The translations under genes were made by a program, and so were the position numbers. From positions 1,364,001 through 1,428,000 of the forward strand of contig NC_013522.1 in assembly GCF_000024905.1 (NCBI RefSeq): a stretch of DNA of 64,000 bases, written 5' to 3'. The notes beneath the pieces are model-generated. The model did no database searches, was not told where the DNA came from, and was given only the letters and a program-made list of their open reading frames with translations. The number at the start of each line of letters is the position of its first letter. Positions within the stretch are counted from its first letter, which is position 1. Below are positions 1 through 9,347 of this stretch, in pieces. This DNA is from Thermanaerovibrio acidaminovorans DSM 6589. GTDB lineage: Bacteria > Synergistota > Synergistia > Synergistales > Synergistaceae.

Positions 1-51
1 TGCCTCGTCCAGAAACGCTCCTATGTACTGACTCATGTCCATGTTGGTCAT
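1..51 (-). CDS. cheA: Chemotaxis histidine kinase CheA, 5' end only
   Basis: Only the first 17 codons lie in the window; the gene runs off the left edge. The ATG at 51 follows a GGAGG ribosome site with a 10-nt spacer. The residues read MTNMDMSQYIGAFLDEA, which resembles the start of the P1 phosphotransfer domain of CheA. CheA autophosphorylates in response to receptors and passes phosphate to CheY and CheB. It lies directly after cheB on the same strand, the same order as in Bacillus. The call rests on 17 residues plus context. Confidence 0.72.
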   Translation of the reverse strand, partial: MTNMDMSQYIGAFLDEA

Positions 52-95
52 CGGCTATCCGCCTCCAGGTTCACGGGATTTTTAGAGTCTAGAAC

Positions 96-1190
96 CTAAG
101 GACCCACGGTCCAGCGATGAAAGGCCTCCGGCATCTCGTAGAGAGGGATCACCTCGTCCGCTATGCCAGCCTCCACCACCGCCCTAGGCATGCCATAGAC
201 AACGCAAGTCTCTGGGCTCTCCGCCAAGATTATCCCTCCCTTTCGGTGCAGCGCCAGGGCTCCGTCCGCCCCGTCCCTGCCCATGCCGGTCAGGACCGCC
301 GCCACCACCGAACCGCCCACCACGTCCGCCACGCTCATGAACAACATGTCCGCCGCGGGCTTCACGGATCTGACCGGTGGAGCGTCGGAGAGTCTGCAGA
401 CCAGGTCCGCACCGGATCTGTCCACCACCATATGATAACCTCCAGGGGCTATCACCGCCATACCCCTTTGCGGTTTTAATCCATCGTAGCCCTCCACCAC
501 CTTCAGCTGGCTAGCGTCGTCCAGCCTCTCGGCGAAGGAGGCGGTAAAACCCCGGGGCATGTGCTGAACCACCAGGACGGGACAGGGGAAGTCCTTCCTT
601 ATGGCGGGGATCACCTCCTGAAGGGCCCTGGGCCCCCCGGTGGAGGAGGCGATGAGCAACAGATCCACCCGCTGGGGCCTCCTCCTGGGCGCCGTAGCCG
701 CCGCAGGGGCGGAGGGCTGGGACACCGGGGGCTGAGGCCGCCTCTCCGGAGGGAACCTGCGAAGGCCGAGCCGGCTCCGGTCCACCGTGCTGGCCACCCA
801 GACCTTCTGCTTGAGCTCCTCCTCCACCTTGTTCATGTCCAGGGATATGGTGCCCGACGGCTTGGTTACGAAATCCACCGCCCCCAGCGACAGGGCCTGC
901 AACGTCACCTCCGCCCCCTCCCGGGTCAGGCTGGAAACCATCACCACCGGGGTGGGACGCCGCTCCATTATCTCCTTGAGCGCCTCCAGGCCGTTCTTCC
1001 GGGGCATCTCCACGTCCAGGGTTATCACGTCCGGCGAGGCCTCCTGCAACTTCTGAAGGGCCTCCTCCCCGTCCCTGACCCGGGCCACCACCTCGAAACG
1101 GCCATCGGAGGAAAGGATGTCGCCGATGACCTTGCGCATGAAGGCCGAGTCGTCCACCACCATAACCCTTATCTTTCTGCTGGTCGTCAT
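96..1190 (-). CDS. cheB: Chemotaxis response regulator, protein-glutamate methylesterase CheB
   Basis: This 364-residue protein removes methyl groups from chemoreceptor glutamates and deamidates glutamines, giving sensory adaptation. Residues 1-125 are a receiver domain with the acidic pair at VVDDS and the phosphoacceptor Asp near 59 (VITLD). A proline/alanine-rich linker follows at about 150-172. The C-terminal esterase domain shows the catalytic triad context: Ser in ASSTGGP, His in VQHMPRGF and Asp in GMGRDGADG. Length is normal for the family. The start overlaps the PilZ gene by 4 nt, so the two are translationally coupled, and cheA follows. Confidence 0.96.
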   Translation of the reverse strand: MTTSRKIRVMVVDDSAFMRKVIGDILSSDGRFEVVARVRDGEEALQKLQEASPDVITLDVEMPRKNGLEALKEIMERRPTPVVMVSSLTREGAEVTLQALSLGAVDFVTKPSGTISLDMNKVEEELKQKVWVASTVDRSRLGLRRFPPERRPQPPVSQPSAPAAATAPRRRPQRVDLLLIASSTGGPRALQEVIPAIRKDFPCPVLVVQHMPRGFTASFAERLDDASQLKVVEGYDGLKPQRGMAVIAPGGYHMVVDRSGADLVCRLSDAPPVRSVKPAADMLFMSVADVVGGSVVAAVLTGMGRDGADGALALHRKGGIILAESPETCVVYGMPRAVVEAGIADEVIPLYEMPEAFHRWTVGP

Positions 1191-1885
1191 GGCGCATCTC
1201 TCCCCTGGCGGGAATTAAGTTCCTGGGTCCGTATGAACTCTATTATATACTTTTCCGACCATCCCGGGATGGACTCGAAGGAGGATCCGCAGTCTAACAG
1301 CCCGTCGGCGGTCCTCTCCACCCTTGTCAGCCTGAGCACCGCCGGCACCCCCGCCTCCCCGAAGGGTAGCATGCCCAGGAACGAGTCCTCCCTGGACAGC
1401 CGGTAGGGGAACGCCAGCCTGAACCGGATGCCCCCAAGGCTCAGGTCAACCCCCACAGCCCGGAGCCAACGGCCCGACAGGGGGGAACGGTGCTCCACCT
1501 CCAGGGGGAACACCCTGAACTCCTTGACGCAGCTTACCCTGAGGTAGCGCCGGCGCTGAACCCTCTCCACCGGACCTGAGATCCTCACCCACAGCAGGGG
1601 CACCGGGGACGAGAGGTCGCTCCGGACCACCACACAACTGCCCCTCATGGGGGACCGGGAGTCCTCGGATATCACCTCGCACTCCATGTCCCGGTAGACC
1701 GGCAACAGCCCCCCCTTGAACATGGGGTGCGCCAGCGCCACCATGCCGTCCCTCAAATCCTCCACCCGGCTAGCGTAGGTCCCCTTGAAGAGCCCGTCGT
1801 GGACCTTGAACTCCGCCTTGGCCCCAACGGGGAACTCCGCCACGCCCGCATTCGACCCCTGAGACCCCAAGGAGACCACCCCCAA
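1187..1885 (-). CDS. PilZ-domain c-di-GMP effector, YcgR-like flagellar brake
   Basis: This 232-residue protein has an N-terminal beta-rich part (about 15-110) like the YcgR N domain and a C-terminal PilZ domain. The c-di-GMP ligands are visible: the arginine cluster QRRRYLRV at about 118-125 and DLSLGG about 40 residues later, matching the RxxxR...D/NxSxxG pattern. In the YcgR/YpfA/MotI families such proteins slow the flagellar motor when c-di-GMP rises. The position between flhG and cheB fits a flagellar target. The motor partner is inferred. The start is the first in-frame codon, 3 nt after flhG. Confidence 0.85.
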   Translation of the reverse strand: MGVVSLGSQGSNAGVAEFPVGAKAEFKVHDGLFKGTYASRVEDLRDGMVALAHPMFKGGLLPVYRDMECEVISEDSRSPMRGSCVVVRSDLSSPVPLLWVRISGPVERVQRRRYLRVSCVKEFRVFPLEVEHRSPLSGRWLRAVGVDLSLGGIRFRLAFPYRLSREDSFLGMLPFGEAGVPAVLRLTRVERTADGLLDCGSSFESIPGWSEKYIIEFIRTQELNSRQGRDAP

Positions 1886-1888
1886 ACA

Positions 1889-2797
1889 TCAGGACTTGAG
1901 CCGCATCCTCCTGCCCAGCCGCAGCATGAACGCCTTGAGCCCCCGCCCCTGGGGGGCCTCCTGGTCCTGCCCCCCGGACACCAGCCTCCGGGCTATAACC
2001 TTGACGCAGGAGGCGGCGGGAGAGTCGGGCATCTCCAGGAGGAAAGGCCTCCGGCGCCTCACCGACTCCATCACCGACTGATCCCAAGGGACGTACCCCA
2101 CGTAGTCTATGGCCAGGTCCAGGAACTGGCTGGCCGCCATCCTCACCCGGTCCGCCACCGATAGGGCCTCCTCCTGGCTCATGGCCATGTTCACCACCAG
2201 GGACACGTTGGGCTTCCAGGACACCCCCATGACCAGGGATTTGAGGACCCCGTAGGCGTCCCTTATGGCGGTGGGCTCCGTGGTGGTGAGAAGCAACACC
2301 TGGTCCGCCGCGGCGGCGAAGGATATGACGTTCCTGTGGATCCCCGCCCCGGTGTCCACCAGCAACACCTCCGCCTGGGACTCCATGGCGGAGAACCGCT
2401 CTATCAGCATGGCCTGGCTCTGCTCGTCCAGGTCCGCCAGGTCCGAGAACCCAGCCCCCCCGGGGATCAGCCTCACCCGGTCGTTCACCGATATCACTAT
2501 GTCCTCCAGCCCCATGGTCCCCCCGATCACGTGGCCCAGGTGGTGCTTGGGCACCACCCCCAGGAGCAGGTCCACGTTGGCGAGCCCCATGTCCGCGTCC
2601 ATCAACATCACGTCCCGGCCCAGCTGGCCCATGGCCAGGGCCAGGTTGACCGACAGGTTGGTCTTCCCCACCCCACCCTTGCCGCTAACGACCGCTATGG
2701 ACCTAAGCCCCCGGAAGCGGGATTGGGCCTGCCGGGAGGACATGACCGCCTCCCTAAGCGCCCAGGCCTGATCGAACCTGCCGTTGGGCCTATCCAA
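1889..2797 (-). CDS. flhG: Flagellar number regulator, MinD-type ATPase FlhG (YlxH)
   Basis: This 302-residue MinD/ParA-class ATPase controls flagellar number and placement together with FlhF. The N terminus carries a DQAxxLR motif (DQAWALR, about 9-15), the known activator helix for FlhF GTPase. A deviant Walker A motif, GKGGVGKT, follows near residue 40, and the MinD-like DADMGLANVD follows it. The C terminus ends in basic residues, as in amphipathic membrane-targeting helices of the family. It overlaps the end of flhF by 8 nt, the usual flhF-flhG pairing. Confidence 0.94.
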   Translation of the reverse strand: MDRPNGRFDQAWALREAVMSSRQAQSRFRGLRSIAVVSGKGGVGKTNLSVNLALAMGQLGRDVMLMDADMGLANVDLLLGVVPKHHLGHVIGGTMGLEDIVISVNDRVRLIPGGAGFSDLADLDEQSQAMLIERFSAMESQAEVLLVDTGAGIHRNVISFAAAADQVLLLTTTEPTAIRDAYGVLKSLVMGVSWKPNVSLVVNMAMSQEEALSVADRVRMAASQFLDLAIDYVGYVPWDQSVMESVRRRRPFLLEMPDSPAASCVKVIARRLVSGGQDQEAPQGRGLKAFMLRLGRRMRLKS

Positions 2798-4001
2798 TCT
2801 GGTCCCCCTCCAGTATTAGCCGGGCGAGCCGCTCCGACTTGGCCACCTCTATATCGTTGGGCACGTTCTGACCCACGGTGAAGAAGGACACCGGCAGGTT
2901 GAAGTCCTCCAAAACGTTGAGCAGGGGGCCGAAGGAGTAGGTCTCGTCCAGCTTGGTGAATATCACCGACCCGATGGGGACCACCGCCATCCGGTCGATC
3001 ACCTTGAGCATGTCCTTGTACTTCAGGTTCGCCGCCAGCACCAGGTGCACCGCGTCGGGCTGGAAGGCGTCGTAGAGCCACTTGAGCTCCTCCATCTTCT
3101 TGGCGTCCCGGGAGCTCCTGCCGGCGGTGTCCAGCATTATGAGGTCACACCCCTGGTGCTTGGACACAAGCCCCTCAAAGTCCTTGGCCTCGAAGACCAC
3201 CTCCATGGGGATGCCCAGGATCTTTGCGTAGGTCCTAAGCTGCTCCACCGCCGCTATCCGGTAGGTGTCTGCGGTGGCCAGGGCCACCTTCCGGCCCTCC
3301 CACAGGGAGTGCACCGCCGCCAGCTTGGCTATGGTGGTGGTCTTCCCCACCCCGGTGGGACCCACGAACATGACCCGACGCCCCCCCATGGCGGACACCG
3401 GATCGGACCCCATGACCCTCACTCGGGAGGACAGAAGCTCCAGCAGGTCCTCACCGCCCCGGCGGGACGACAGGATCCGTTGGGCCACCTCCGGGTCCAC
3501 ATCCGCCTCCACCAGGCGCCTCACCTCCGGGTCCTCCCCCAGGTACCTCTCCCCGGAGCCAACCCGCTTCACCACCTGGTCCAACGTCCGGCGAAGCTCC
3601 TCCACCTGGGCCTCCAGGTCGGGCCTCCTGGCGGCCCCGTAGGCCTCCAGGGCCGCCGCCTGGCTCAACGGGCCCATGGGCTGGGGCGACACCGGGGGCT
3701 GAACCGGGGGGGGTGCCTCCACCCCGGACACCGCCCGCTGGACCTCCTTGCGCATGTCCAGAAGCTGCTGAAAGGAGAAGAGCCTCTGCCTGGACTCCTG
3801 ATCCATCACCGGCTCGTCGTCCTCCAGGATGCCGGCGGTCACCATCAAAACCCGCTTACCGAAGAGGCCCATGAAGCCCCCCTTCTTCACCGGCCGGGTG
3901 CTCAGTATGACCGCATCCCGCCCCAGCCGGCGGGAGGCGATCCTCATGGCCTCCGCGTCATCCTTGGCCTCGAACTCTATCTGCTTGAGGACCCGCATCA
4001 C
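2790..4001 (-). CDS. flhF: Flagellar SRP-type GTPase FlhF
   Basis: This 403-residue protein is the third SRP-family GTPase beside Ffh and FtsY. It positions the flagellar base at the membrane. Residues 1-150 form the variable basic B domain with a proline-rich stretch. The N domain follows, then the G domain with P-loop [10 protein letters not shown] near 215, DTADTYR-like (ATADTYRIAA), DTAGRSSRD and the TKLDE guanine-specificity motif. It overlaps flhA by 4 nt and flhG by 8 nt, so the three are one translational unit. Confidence 0.96.
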   Translation of the reverse strand: MMRVLKQIEFEAKDDAEAMRIASRRLGRDAVILSTRPVKKGGFMGLFGKRVLMVTAGILEDDEPVMDQESRQRLFSFQQLLDMRKEVQRAVSGVEAPPPVQPPVSPQPMGPLSQAAALEAYGAARRPDLEAQVEELRRTLDQVVKRVGSGERYLGEDPEVRRLVEADVDPEVAQRILSSRRGGEDLLELLSSRVRVMGSDPVSAMGGRRVMFVGPTGVGKTTTIAKLAAVHSLWEGRKVALATADTYRIAAVEQLRTYAKILGIPMEVVFEAKDFEGLVSKHQGCDLIMLDTAGRSSRDAKKMEELKWLYDAFQPDAVHLVLAANLKYKDMLKVIDRMAVVPIGSVIFTKLDETYSFGPLLNVLEDFNLPVSFFTVGQNVPNDIEVAKSERLARLILEGDQIG

Positions 4002-6091
4002 TCCACCACTCCCAGGGATCTAAGCTGAGTTGAAGGGGCTATTTCGTTATAGCTTACCACGAAGAGCTGGGGAAGGCTCCCCTCCACTATGCGGCGCACC
4101 ACCAGCCTCACGTCCGGATGGGTGAGCAACACCGGCGTCAGCCCCCCCATCACCATGGCCTCCGCGGCGGCCCCCACCGCCTCCATCAGCTCCTGCATCT
4201 CCTTAGGCGGCATGTTCAGCTGCCAGCCCTGCATAAGGTCCCCCTTGATGCATTCCTTTATCCGTTGCTCCCAGCGGGGGGACAGGGTGTAGACCCCAAG
4301 CACCCCGTCCTGGTCCTGGAGCTTCAGGGTTATGACCCGGGAGAGGGCCTCCCTCACCCGCTCCATCAGATAGTCCGGGCTCTTGGTATACCTGCCGTGG
4401 TCCGCCAAGGTCTCGAATACGGTCACCAGGTCCCTTATGGACACCTGCTCCCTTATGAGCCCCTGCAGCACCTTCTGCACGTCCGCCAGGCTCAGCACGT
4501 CCAGGAGGTCCTTGGTTATGGCCGGGTTGGTCTCCGCCACCAGGTCCACCAGCTTCTGCACCTCCTGACGGGTCATCAGGTCCGCCCCGTACCTCTTGAT
4601 CACCTCCGACAGGTGGGTGGCCAGCACCGACGGACAGTCAACCACCGTGTAGCCCAGCCCCTCCGCCTGGTCCCGGATCTCGGGGGATATCCATAGGGCC
4701 GGCAGGCCGAAGGCGGGCTCCTTGGTGGGGATCCCCACCAGCAGGTCCTCTCCACCGGTGCTCATGGCCAGGTAGTGATCCGGCAGCAGCTCCCCCCGGC
4801 CCACCTCCGCCCCCTTCACCCTTATGACGTACTCGGTGGGCTTGAGCTGGATGTTGTCCCTTATGCGGATCGGGGGCACCACCAACCCCAGGTCCATGGC
4901 CATCTGGCGCCTTATGGTGCCTATCCTCTCCAGGATGTCCCCCCCCTGGGAGGGGTCCACCAGGGGGATCAGGGCGTAGCCTATCTCCACCTCCATGGGG
5001 TCCACGGTAAGCAGCGGCAGCACGTTCTCGGGCCCCGAGGGGGCGGAGGGAGGGGCGGACGGAGCACCAGGCGCCCCCTTGGGCTGGGGGGACCCCTCAC
5101 CCCTGCCGGCGGGAACCTCCGCCTCCGCGGCCTCCCGCTGGATCCCGTAGGCCATGGCGGCCATGGCGGAGCCCAAAAGGGCGAAGGGGATGGTGGGCAA
5201 CCCGGGCACCACCGCCAGGGCGAAGAGGAGGCCCGAACCTATGTACAGGGGCCGATGGTTCCTGGTCATGGAGGCCACCATGTCCCTGCCCAGGTCGCTC
5301 TCCCCCGCCGCCCGGGTGACTATTATGCCCGTGGCGGTGGACAGCAGCAAAGCGGGGATCTGGGCCACCAGACCGTCCCCAACGGTGAGCAGGCTGTAGG
5401 TGCTAAGCGCCTGCCGTAGCTCCATGCCCCGCTGAAGGACCCCGATGGCCAGGCCACCCAGGATGTTTATGGCGGTTATTATGAGCCCCGCGATGGCGTC
5501 CCCCTTTACGAACTTGGAGGCCCCGTCCATGGCACCGTAGAAGTCCGCCTCCCGCTGGACGTTGGCCCTCCTCTTCCGGGCCTCCTGCTCGTCAATCATC
5601 CCCGCGTTGAGGTCCGCGTCTATGGCCATCTGCTTGCCCGGCATGGCGTCCAGGGTGAACCGGGCGGCCACCTCCGCCACCCGCTCGGCCCCCTTGGTGA
5701 TCACCAGGAACTGGATTATCACCAGGATCAGGAACACCACGCCACCAACCACGTAGTTGCCCCCCACCACGAAGTTGCCGAAGGCGTTGATTATCTCCCC
5801 CGCATAGCCGTTGAGCAGCACCAACCGGGTGGTGGAGACGTTGAGGGCAAGCCGGAACAGGGTGGCCATGAGCAGTATGGTGGGGAAGGCGGCGATCTCC
5901 AGCGCCTGCTTCACGTAGAAGGTGCTGAGCAGTATCACCACCCCGAAGGTGATGTTGAGCGCCAGCAAAACGTCCAGAAGCCAGGTGGGCAGGGGGATTA
6001 TCATCATCCCCACGATGAGCACCAAAAGGACGGCCATTCCCACGTCCGCGTACCTCAGAACCTTGTTGGAAACCGAAGCGGATCCTCCCAT
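3998..6091 (-). CDS. flhA: Flagellar export gate component FlhA
   Basis: This 697-residue protein is a core membrane subunit of the flagellar type III export gate. The N-terminal half has about eight hydrophobic segments and the conserved cytoplasmic loop with MPGKQMAIDADLNAG near 150-165. The C-terminal half is the soluble ring domain that docks chaperone-substrate complexes. A proline/serine-rich linker lies at about 325-352, between the membrane and soluble parts. The length is that of typical FlhA. The gene starts 32 nt downstream of the flhB stop and overlaps flhF. Confidence 0.97.
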   Translation of the reverse strand: MGGSASVSNKVLRYADVGMAVLLVLIVGMMIIPLPTWLLDVLLALNITFGVVILLSTFYVKQALEIAAFPTILLMATLFRLALNVSTTRLVLLNGYAGEIINAFGNFVVGGNYVVGGVVFLILVIIQFLVITKGAERVAEVAARFTLDAMPGKQMAIDADLNAGMIDEQEARKRRANVQREADFYGAMDGASKFVKGDAIAGLIITAINILGGLAIGVLQRGMELRQALSTYSLLTVGDGLVAQIPALLLSTATGIIVTRAAGESDLGRDMVASMTRNHRPLYIGSGLLFALAVVPGLPTIPFALLGSAMAAMAYGIQREAAEAEVPAGRGEGSPQPKGAPGAPSAPPSAPSGPENVLPLLTVDPMEVEIGYALIPLVDPSQGGDILERIGTIRRQMAMDLGLVVPPIRIRDNIQLKPTEYVIRVKGAEVGRGELLPDHYLAMSTGGEDLLVGIPTKEPAFGLPALWISPEIRDQAEGLGYTVVDCPSVLATHLSEVIKRYGADLMTRQEVQKLVDLVAETNPAITKDLLDVLSLADVQKVLQGLIREQVSIRDLVTVFETLADHGRYTKSPDYLMERVREALSRVITLKLQDQDGVLGVYTLSPRWEQRIKECIKGDLMQGWQLNMPPKEMQELMEAVGAAAEAMVMGGLTPVLLTHPDVRLVVRRIVEGSLPQLFVVSYNEIAPSTQLRSLGVVE

Positions 6092-6123
6092 GAAAACCTC
6101 CTAAAAAGCCAGGCTAAAACCCC

Positions 6124-7224
6124 TCAGCCCCTCCGGGCCCCGCCCCTCAAACGGTACACGAAGGCCAACACTTCCGCAACGGCCTTGTACAGGGACTCGG
6201 GGATCTCCTCCCCCACCTCCACCTGGGCGTATATGGCCCTGGCCAGGGGGGGGTTCTGAACCACCGGCACCCGGTTCTCCCGGGCTATCTCCCTTATCCT
6301 CTGGGCGATTAGCCCCTTCCCCTTGGCCAGGACCACCGGAGCCTCCGCCACCTTCCGGTCGTAGCTCAGGGCCACCGCCACGTGGGTCGGGTTTGTTATC
6401 ACCACGTCCGCCTTGGGGACGTCGGACATCATCCGACGCCGAGCCAGCTCCCGCTGCCGCTGCCTTATCCGGCGCTTGACCAGCGGGTCCCCCTCCATCT
6501 GCTTGTACTCCTCCTTTATCTCCTGTTTCGACATCCTGATGGACCGCTCGAACTCCCACCGCTGGTAGGCGTAGTCGAAGAGACCCAGCACCATTAGCAT
6601 CAGGGTCATCTTCATGCAGAGCACCCAGACCCGCCACATTACAAGCCCCAAGCCCTCCCCGAAGGGCTGCCCTATGGCCCCAAGCAGGGTCAAAAGGTCC
6701 TTCCTCAGGGCCCCATAGAGCATGAGAAGCAATATAAGGGCCTTCAGCACCCCCTTCAGCATCTCCACGAAGGACCGGCCGGAGAACATCTTCTTCATGC
6801 CGCTCACCGGGTTCATCCGGTTCAGGTTCGGCACCAGGGGCTTGGGCGTTATCATAAGCCCCACCTGGTAGGCCATGAGCCCCAGGGCGGCCAGGGCGCA
6901 GGCAAGACCCAGGGGAAACCATATGAGAAGGTAGGACCCGAGGGCCCGGGAGAAGGGGAGCAACAGCCACTCCTCACCCCCCATTGAGGGGTCCTTCAGG
7001 TAACCCATCACCTGGGCGAAGAGAAGCTGCAACCGGCGGAAGAAGAACCCGCCGAAGACCAGGACCCCCAGGAGCCCGGAGGCGATCACCACCGCGGCGG
7101 TGAGGTCCTGGCTCTTGGTCACCTGCCCCTCCTCCCGGGCCTTCCGCCTCTTCCTCGGGGTGGCGGGCTCGGTCTTCTCCTCCGCGAAGAACTGGAGGTC
7201 CAATCGGATGGGGGCTACCTCCAC
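6124..7224 (-). CDS. flhB: Flagellar export switch protein FlhB
   Basis: FlhB is the export gate subunit that switches secretion from rod/hook to filament substrates. I chose the GTG at 7224, which gives 366 residues. It has a GGAGGGGG ribosome site 7 nt upstream and places the family signature LDLQFFAEEKTE about eight residues in, as in B. subtilis. Longer in-frame extensions would read through fliR. Four hydrophobic segments precede the cytoplasmic domain with the autocleavage site NPTH (VITNPTHVAV). The start overlaps the fliR end by 10 nt. Confidence 0.95.
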   Translation of the reverse strand: MEVAPIRLDLQFFAEEKTEPATPRKRRKAREEGQVTKSQDLTAAVVIASGLLGVLVFGGFFFRRLQLLFAQVMGYLKDPSMGGEEWLLLPFSRALGSYLLIWFPLGLACALAALGLMAYQVGLMITPKPLVPNLNRMNPVSGMKKMFSGRSFVEMLKGVLKALILLLMLYGALRKDLLTLLGAIGQPFGEGLGLVMWRVWVLCMKMTLMLMVLGLFDYAYQRWEFERSIRMSKQEIKEEYKQMEGDPLVKRRIRQRQRELARRRMMSDVPKADVVITNPTHVAVALSYDRKVAEAPVVLAKGKGLIAQRIREIARENRVPVVQNPPLARAIYAQVEVGEEIPESLYKAVAEVLAFVYRLRGGARRG

Positions 7225-7994
7225 ATCATGACCCCCTCCAGGGCCCCGGTCACGGCCCCCCCGAGGGTTCCGTAGAAGAGGTCCACCACGAAGGGGATCA
7301 CCGCCATGAGCAGGATGAGCCCCAGGCCTATCTTCAGGGGTATCCCCAGGATGAAGACGTTGATCTGGGGGACCGTCCGGGCCACGAACCCAAGCCCCAC
7401 GTCCGCCAGCAGAAGGGCCCCCATGATGGGCAGGGAGAACCGGATGGCCAGGAGGAACAGGTCGGTGATCCACCTGCCAAACGGCTGTCCCGGCGGCAGG
7501 TCCAGCACCCCCTTGCCCAGGGGGATCAGGCTGAAGCTGCGGTTAATCGCCTCGATCAGCACCAGGTGCCCGTTCCAGTGGAGCAGGAACCAGATGCCCA
7601 GCAGGTACTTCACCTGCCCCAACAGGGCCACGTTCCCCTCCTGGGTGGGATCGAACAGGGTGGCCATGGCCAGCCCCATCTGGCTCCCCTCCAGGTAGCC
7701 GGAAAGCTGCAGGGCGTAGAGGGGGAGCCCGGAAAGGAGCCCCACCATGGCCCCCACCAGGAACTCCCGAACTGCGAAGATGGCCATGCCAGTCCAGGTA
7801 GCCAGGAGAACCATGGGCACCTGGGGATCAACCGAAGGGACCATGAGCAGGGAGAGCATCAGGGCCAGCCACATCCTTACCGGTATGGGCCAGGAGGGGA
7901 GCATGAAGACCGGACTTGACATCAAAAGCCCCAGCACCCGTATTGAGCACAGCAGGTGGACCGCCAGAACGTCCACCAGGGCCTCGTAGTTCAT
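7215..7994 (-). CDS. fliR: Flagellar export gate protein FliR
   Basis: This 259-residue, highly hydrophobic protein has about six membrane segments and is a core part of the FliPQR pore. The length and the conserved segment near the middle (ALQLSGYLEG...MGLAMATLFDP) match FliR. It overlaps fliQ by 4 nt and flhB by 10 nt. The start is the first ATG and its reading frame is clean throughout. Confidence 0.95.
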   Translation of the reverse strand: MNYEALVDVLAVHLLCSIRVLGLLMSSPVFMLPSWPIPVRMWLALMLSLLMVPSVDPQVPMVLLATWTGMAIFAVREFLVGAMVGLLSGLPLYALQLSGYLEGSQMGLAMATLFDPTQEGNVALLGQVKYLLGIWFLLHWNGHLVLIEAINRSFSLIPLGKGVLDLPPGQPFGRWITDLFLLAIRFSLPIMGALLLADVGLGFVARTVPQINVFILGIPLKIGLGLILLMAVIPFVVDLFYGTLGGAVTGALEGVMMWR

Positions 7995-8260
7995 GACACG
8001 AACCGGTGCAGGGACTGGAACAGGAACCGGGCCATGTCCACCACCGTCCTGCCCATCCAGGGTCCCAGGATCAGCAGCCCCCCTATGATCGCCAGGATCT
8101 TGGGGATGAACAACAGGGTCTGCTCCTGGATGGAGGTGGCGGTCTGAAGTATGCCTATCACCAGCCCCACCACCATGGCTATCACCAGGATGGGCATGCT
8201 ACTTATCATGGAGATCCAAAGGGCCTGCCGGAAGGCGTCCGCCACGCTGAGGGATTCCAC
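7991..8260 (-). CDS. fliQ: Flagellar export gate protein FliQ
   Basis: This 89-residue protein has two hydrophobic hairpin segments (about 16-40 and 50-75). The SIQEQTLLFIPKI segment between them is highly conserved in FliQ. It assembles with FliP and FliR in the export pore. It sits 11 nt after fliP and overlaps fliR by 4 nt. Confidence 0.96.
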   Translation of the reverse strand: MESLSVADAFRQALWISMISSMPILVIAMVVGLVIGILQTATSIQEQTLLFIPKILAIIGGLLILGPWMGRTVVDMARFLFQSLHRFVS

Positions 8261-8271
8261 GGTCCGTCACC

Positions 8272-9033
8272 TCACTTGAAGCTGGAGACCAGGCTGGCGA
8301 TCACCAGGTCCCATCCGTCGGCCATCACGAAGAGGAGCACCTTGAATGGAAGGGAGATCATCATGGGGGGCAGCATTATCATCCCCATGCTCATCAGCAC
8401 GCTGGAGACTATCATGTCCACCACGATGAAGGGTATGAAGATCACCACCCCCATCTGGAATGCGGTCTTCAGCTCGCTTATGACGAAGGCGGGGATCAGC
8501 ACCCGGGTGGGCACCTCCGACGGGTTCTTGGGCTGCTTCATCTTGGCCAGGCGCACCATGAGGGACAGCTCCGGCTCCCGGGTCTGCCTCAGCATGAAGG
8601 CCCTCACCGGCCCCTCCACCCCATCGAAGGCCCTCTGGGCGGATATCTCCCCCCTCATGTATGGCACCAGGGCCCCCTTGTAGACCTGGTCCCATACGGG
8701 GCTCATGGTGAAGAAGGTTAGGAACAGGGCCAGGGAGGCTATCACCTGGTTGGGGGGCATCTGCTGGAGCCCCATGGCGTTCCTGACGAACCCCAGCACC
8801 ACCAGGATCCGGGTGAAGCTGGTTAGCATGAGGATTATGGCGGGAGCCATGCTGAGCACCGTCATCAGCGCCACTATCTGAAGCGTCAAGGCCACATCCT
8901 GTTGGGATCTGGCGGCCTCCACTCCAACCCTTATGGCAGGTATCGGAAGCGTCGGAGGCACCGGCTGAGCCCAAGCGGCAGAGGCCGCAAGGACCAGCGC
9001 CAAAATCAGCGGCAACCTAAGCCTCACCGCCAC
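8272..9033 (-). CDS. fliP: Flagellar export gate protein FliP
   Basis: This 253-residue protein forms the main FliP ring of the export pore. A cleavable signal peptide is visible at residues 1-22 (hydrophobic, ending ASAAWAQP), as is normal for FliP. The core contains the conserved MLTSFTRILVVLGFVRNA and MGMIMLPP segments and four membrane helices. It overlaps the end of fliO by 17 nt. Confidence 0.97.
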   Translation of the reverse strand: MAVRLRLPLILALVLAASAAWAQPVPPTLPIPAIRVGVEAARSQQDVALTLQIVALMTVLSMAPAIILMLTSFTRILVVLGFVRNAMGLQQMPPNQVIASLALFLTFFTMSPVWDQVYKGALVPYMRGEISAQRAFDGVEGPVRAFMLRQTREPELSLMVRLAKMKQPKNPSEVPTRVLIPAFVISELKTAFQMGVVIFIPFIVVDMIVSSVLMSMGMIMLPPMMISLPFKVLLFVMADGWDLVIASLVSSFK

Positions 9034-9328
9034 TCGCCCCCTCTCCCACCTCGGCCCTCCAGCTCTCCCAGTCCCACCGATCGAGCACCGCGAATTCCCC
9101 CTTTGGGGAGGAGATAACTGCCATCACCGACGGGCCAACCCTCAGGACGTACAGCAGGTCCCTCCCAACGGGCGTAACGGACAAAACCGACACCACTCCA
9201 CCGCCACCAATCCCCCTGAACCTGGGGGACAGTCGGAGGGCTCCAAAGGCCATGAGCCCTATCACCGACAACCCAAGGGCCACCTTCAGAAGGTAGTTCC
9301 AGATAGAGATCCCTTCCAAATCAGACAC
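9017..9328 (-). CDS. fliO: Flagellar biosynthesis protein FliO (FliZ)
   Basis: This is a short bitopic protein. It has one membrane segment (LLKVALGLSVIGLMAFGALRL) followed by a small cytoplasmic domain with the FliO-like SVTPVGRDLLYVLRVG. It helps FliP ring assembly. The start is uncertain: a TTG at 9364 lies inside the terminator stem upstream and is unlikely, so I use the GTG at 9328 (103 residues), with TTG 9319 as an alternative. Position before fliP supports the call more than sequence, because FliO is poorly conserved. Confidence 0.8.
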   Translation of the reverse strand: MSDLEGISIWNYLLKVALGLSVIGLMAFGALRLSPRFRGIGGGGVVSVLSVTPVGRDLLYVLRVGPSVMAVISSPKGEFAVLDRWDWESWRAEVGEGASGGEA

Positions 9329-9347
9329 CCCAAACCGTAATTTAATA

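Noticed and set aside
6101-6970. Long open frame on the minus strand over flhB
   Set aside because: It lies in another frame of flhB and gives a Gly/Pro/Arg-rich sequence with no domain, typical of shadows in GC-rich DNA.
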